64,000 nucleotides of DNA from Megamerina dolium (Eukaryota > Arthropoda > Insecta > Diptera > Megamerinidae): assembly GCA_963854835.1 (NCBI GenBank), contig OY978526.1, positions 31,423,073-31,487,072 of the forward strand, given 5' to 3'. A program made the position numbers and the translations under genes. The notes below the pieces were generated by a model. That model made no database searches, was not told the origin of the DNA, and was given only the letters and a program-made list of their open reading frames with translations. Below, in pieces: positions 61,690 through 64,000 of this stretch. How positions within the stretch are numbered: position 1 is the first letter of the stretch; every line of letters starts with the position of its first letter.

Positions 61690-63945
61690 TCGGCCCCAGC
61701 CGACTGTAAGGAGATTTTTTCATTCTGAATTAGTTTGACAATCAGATGATGGTATGTGACGTCACGTCACGAAATCTAAGAAGTGGATAGATTTTTATAT
61801 TTGAATTAAAGACAACAGAGATTTAGAAAAATAAAGTGTAATCAAAAATTACTTCCAGAAAGTAAAAAGGAAAAGGAGAAATTCAAAAAATATGAATATA
61901 CAGACTAGTTTGATTTGCACGCACCATTTTGCAAGTGATGCCTTTACCGATTGAGTGAGTAACATATATTTCATTACAATTATACTCACATTGTTGACAA
62001 TGTGCTTATTTCTTCGATTCAATACGAGGAGACTGTTGAAGAGCGAAGCTTTGCCGAGAATATACAAAGCGTCTGCAGAAAAACACCCGAGCCAATGTAC
62101 AGGTAGCAGCAATGAAATAGAAGTATTGTCACCAAATTAATATTAATAATAGTTAAACGTTTAAAATGTTAGTAGAACCGGTGCTAGAGGAAGCTTCTAC
62201 TTTGATGGCCTCGAAAATATGTCTGGCTCTATATGTCACAACTGTGTAATGTTATTGATGGTACTGATGGTAAGATGGAGTCAATTCTTTAACTAAACTG
62301 TGCGAGGGCCCCTTAGCGAAGCTAACAGAAGCGATTATGCCCCACAATTAATTTAGAATGTAATTAAAAGAGACGATTTGCTCATAACAAGTCACTTTGT
62401 AAAGCAAAACATATTCAGGAAACTTCCAATATTAATTGTATTTGTTTTAGTTCAATAGTTTAGTTTTTTCCTTGATTGCTTAGTGTTTTCACTATATAAA
62501 CTATTGGCTTTAATTTTGTACCATTATAACATGTCCCCACGGCAAAAGAAAATGCGTAGTTTTTGCGACATCTTTTTTATTATATTATGCCAACACCATG
62601 GTATTATCTGTTGTTCTTCAACTTATTCGTTTAAAATTTTGTGATTATAAAAGGGAAGAACAGCCAAATGATCGATTTTCTTGCAAAATTGTAGTCAATT
62701 ACAAGGCTAATTTTACGAATAGATTTTTCGAGGTGCTGACGCTGTTGATCGTAGTAAGATTTGACAGTCGTTATAAAACGGAAACACACAAAAAACCACT
62801 GATTTCAAACCACAACTGATCATTAAGCATAAAGACTGAATTAACAGTGTTGATTAGTTCTACTGAGCGTTTTACACAAACCCTAATTTTGTGCGAGTTA
62901 CTTGGTTCGTTGACGTACTTTCCCAGTAAAAACTAGCAACGAGAGAGTAAAATCAAAATTGAGAAATATATTCTCCCAAACCGAAAAGTATGACAAGAAA
63001 AAGTAAGTAAACGGAAACCAGTAAAAATTATCAAGTGTACTGATAACTGATTGATTTTGACACTTATTGTGGTTTTTCATATACTCCAACTTATTACCAG
63101 TAGTAATTTGCAGTTACTTTCTCTCTTATCTTCTACGCTTCCGTTTTTGCTCTCTCGTTGTAAATTTTTCGAGTACGTGAAAACTTGTCTTGTAAAACTA
63201 ATAGTAATTTTACATAGTGTAAGAAAACTAAGGTGATATCAACAACATAACCTCACATTTTTTGGCATTCTTATAGAGGGCATCCATTTAACGTTCTCAA
63301 AAAGGGGTCTGAATTTATGCTTTTGATTTATTCATTTTTTAGTACGCTTTTCAATTCTCAAGCCTTTTTGGTTAAAAAATGTTTAATATTGTACAAAATA
63401 TTTTCAATTTGTCATAAAACAAATTAAAATAATTATTATAAAGCTTCGTTGCCAATTCTGTGTGTGAATAACACGAAAGGAGTATTTTTGTACCTTTGCT
63501 TGGGAATTTTATAAGGAATTAAATAAAGAGAAAATCACTTCCAGTAAGACTACCGAAATTATAAAAATTACAACAAACATCCTTCCGACGTTATCACCTT
63601 GGCTTTATTATACCAATGGAATAGTTGACAATTTTTAATAATTTGCTGTGAGTGAACAAATCTAATTTAATTTTTTTATCGATATTATCATATCTAATAG
63701 GGGTGGATAAAATATGAAATTATCATGCGCTGATTCAATGAAGTGGGATTTGGTGGTATCAGCGCAGTATCATTACGCAATTGCGTTGTGATATAATAAT
63801 CGCTTTATGTGTCAATTGAATCAACGGGAATCAGTTATATATATATCGCTTGTTTCGATATAAATCTACTAGATTTGTTGTTAAATCTCGATAAAGGTAT
63901 AAATCTCGAATAAATTTTATAATTTAAACATGCTATCAGTGTTTG
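61690..63945. other. Intergenic, no supported gene
   Basis: AT-rich non-coding DNA. The open frames (for example 61955-62140, 62598-62819) have no recognisable family. Confidence 0.45.
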
Positions 63946-63947
63946 TG

Positions 63948-64000
63948 GTGTAGGTGGCGAGTAAGGTACAACCATCAGCTGTATTCCGACATCGACATAG
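63948..64000 (+). mobile_element. LINE 3' end (copy D), cut by window edge
   Basis: GGCGAGTAAGGTACAACCAT and TCCGACATCGACATAG match the GGCGAGTACCGAATAAGGTA to ATTGACATAG segment of copies A and B, with small indels. It continues past the right edge. Confidence 0.7.

Overview
The window looks like an AT-rich dipteran (fly) chromosome segment. It carries short GT-AG introns (many 54-71 bp), fly-type gene families, and a heavy load of mariner/Tc1, LINE, SINE and gypsy-type DNA. The transposon mix fits a tephritid-like fly, but that is inference and the species is not determined. No bacterial or viral replicon is present.

Host genes, left to right: (1) 1-3903 minus, most of an insect ABCH half-transporter (snustorr-like), running off the left edge. 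(2) 24756-29393 plus, Mes-4, an NSD-type H3K36 methyltransferase with two PWWP domains, a PHD block and AWS-SET-post-SET, rebuilt from 7 exons to 1406 aa. (3) 30914-33561 minus, plus a probable first coding exon near 38.5 kb, a mitochondrial-type glycerol-3-phosphate acyltransferase (minotaur/GPAM class, about 790 aa). (4) 48177-49914 minus, ribosomal protein L4 (410 aa), with a candidate H/ACA snoRNA in its last intron. (5) 52124-52895 plus, BCAS2/SPF27, a spliceosomal NineTeen-complex subunit. (6) 53275-56079 minus, a homologue of MCC, a coiled-coil protein ending in the PDZ ligand ETTL. A possible small two-exon gene (45.37-45.78 kb) and a MADF-like fragment (22.2 kb) are uncertain. The genes are unrelated in pathway. 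BCAS2 and MCC are tail to tail, 379 bp apart.

The long spaces hold mobile DNA: mariner deletion derivatives (5.6, 16.4-17.1 and 19.6-20.3 kb); a longer dead mariner inside a TA microsatellite (17.66-18.88 kb); a Tc1-like element with IR/DR ends (43.5-45.2 kb); a decayed Tc1/mariner relative (46.4-47.4 kb); a jockey-like LINE fragment (36.4-37.7 kb); four copies of a LINE 3' end with TAAG tails; at least seven pieces of a tRNA-derived SINE; small inverted-repeat elements (39.4, 40.9, 41.7, 51.2 kb); and a tandem-repeat element with a roughly 298-bp period (60.15-61.68 kb).

The most striking object is a young LTR retrotransposon at 56414-60063. Its two LTRs differ at only two places, yet protease, reverse transcriptase and RNase H are absent, while the gag N-terminus (with a SAP-like motif), the two zinc knuckles and a full DD35E integrase remain. 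It looks like a passenger element mobilised in trans. The RpL4 intronic snoRNA and the SINE family are the other main candidates for undescribed features.
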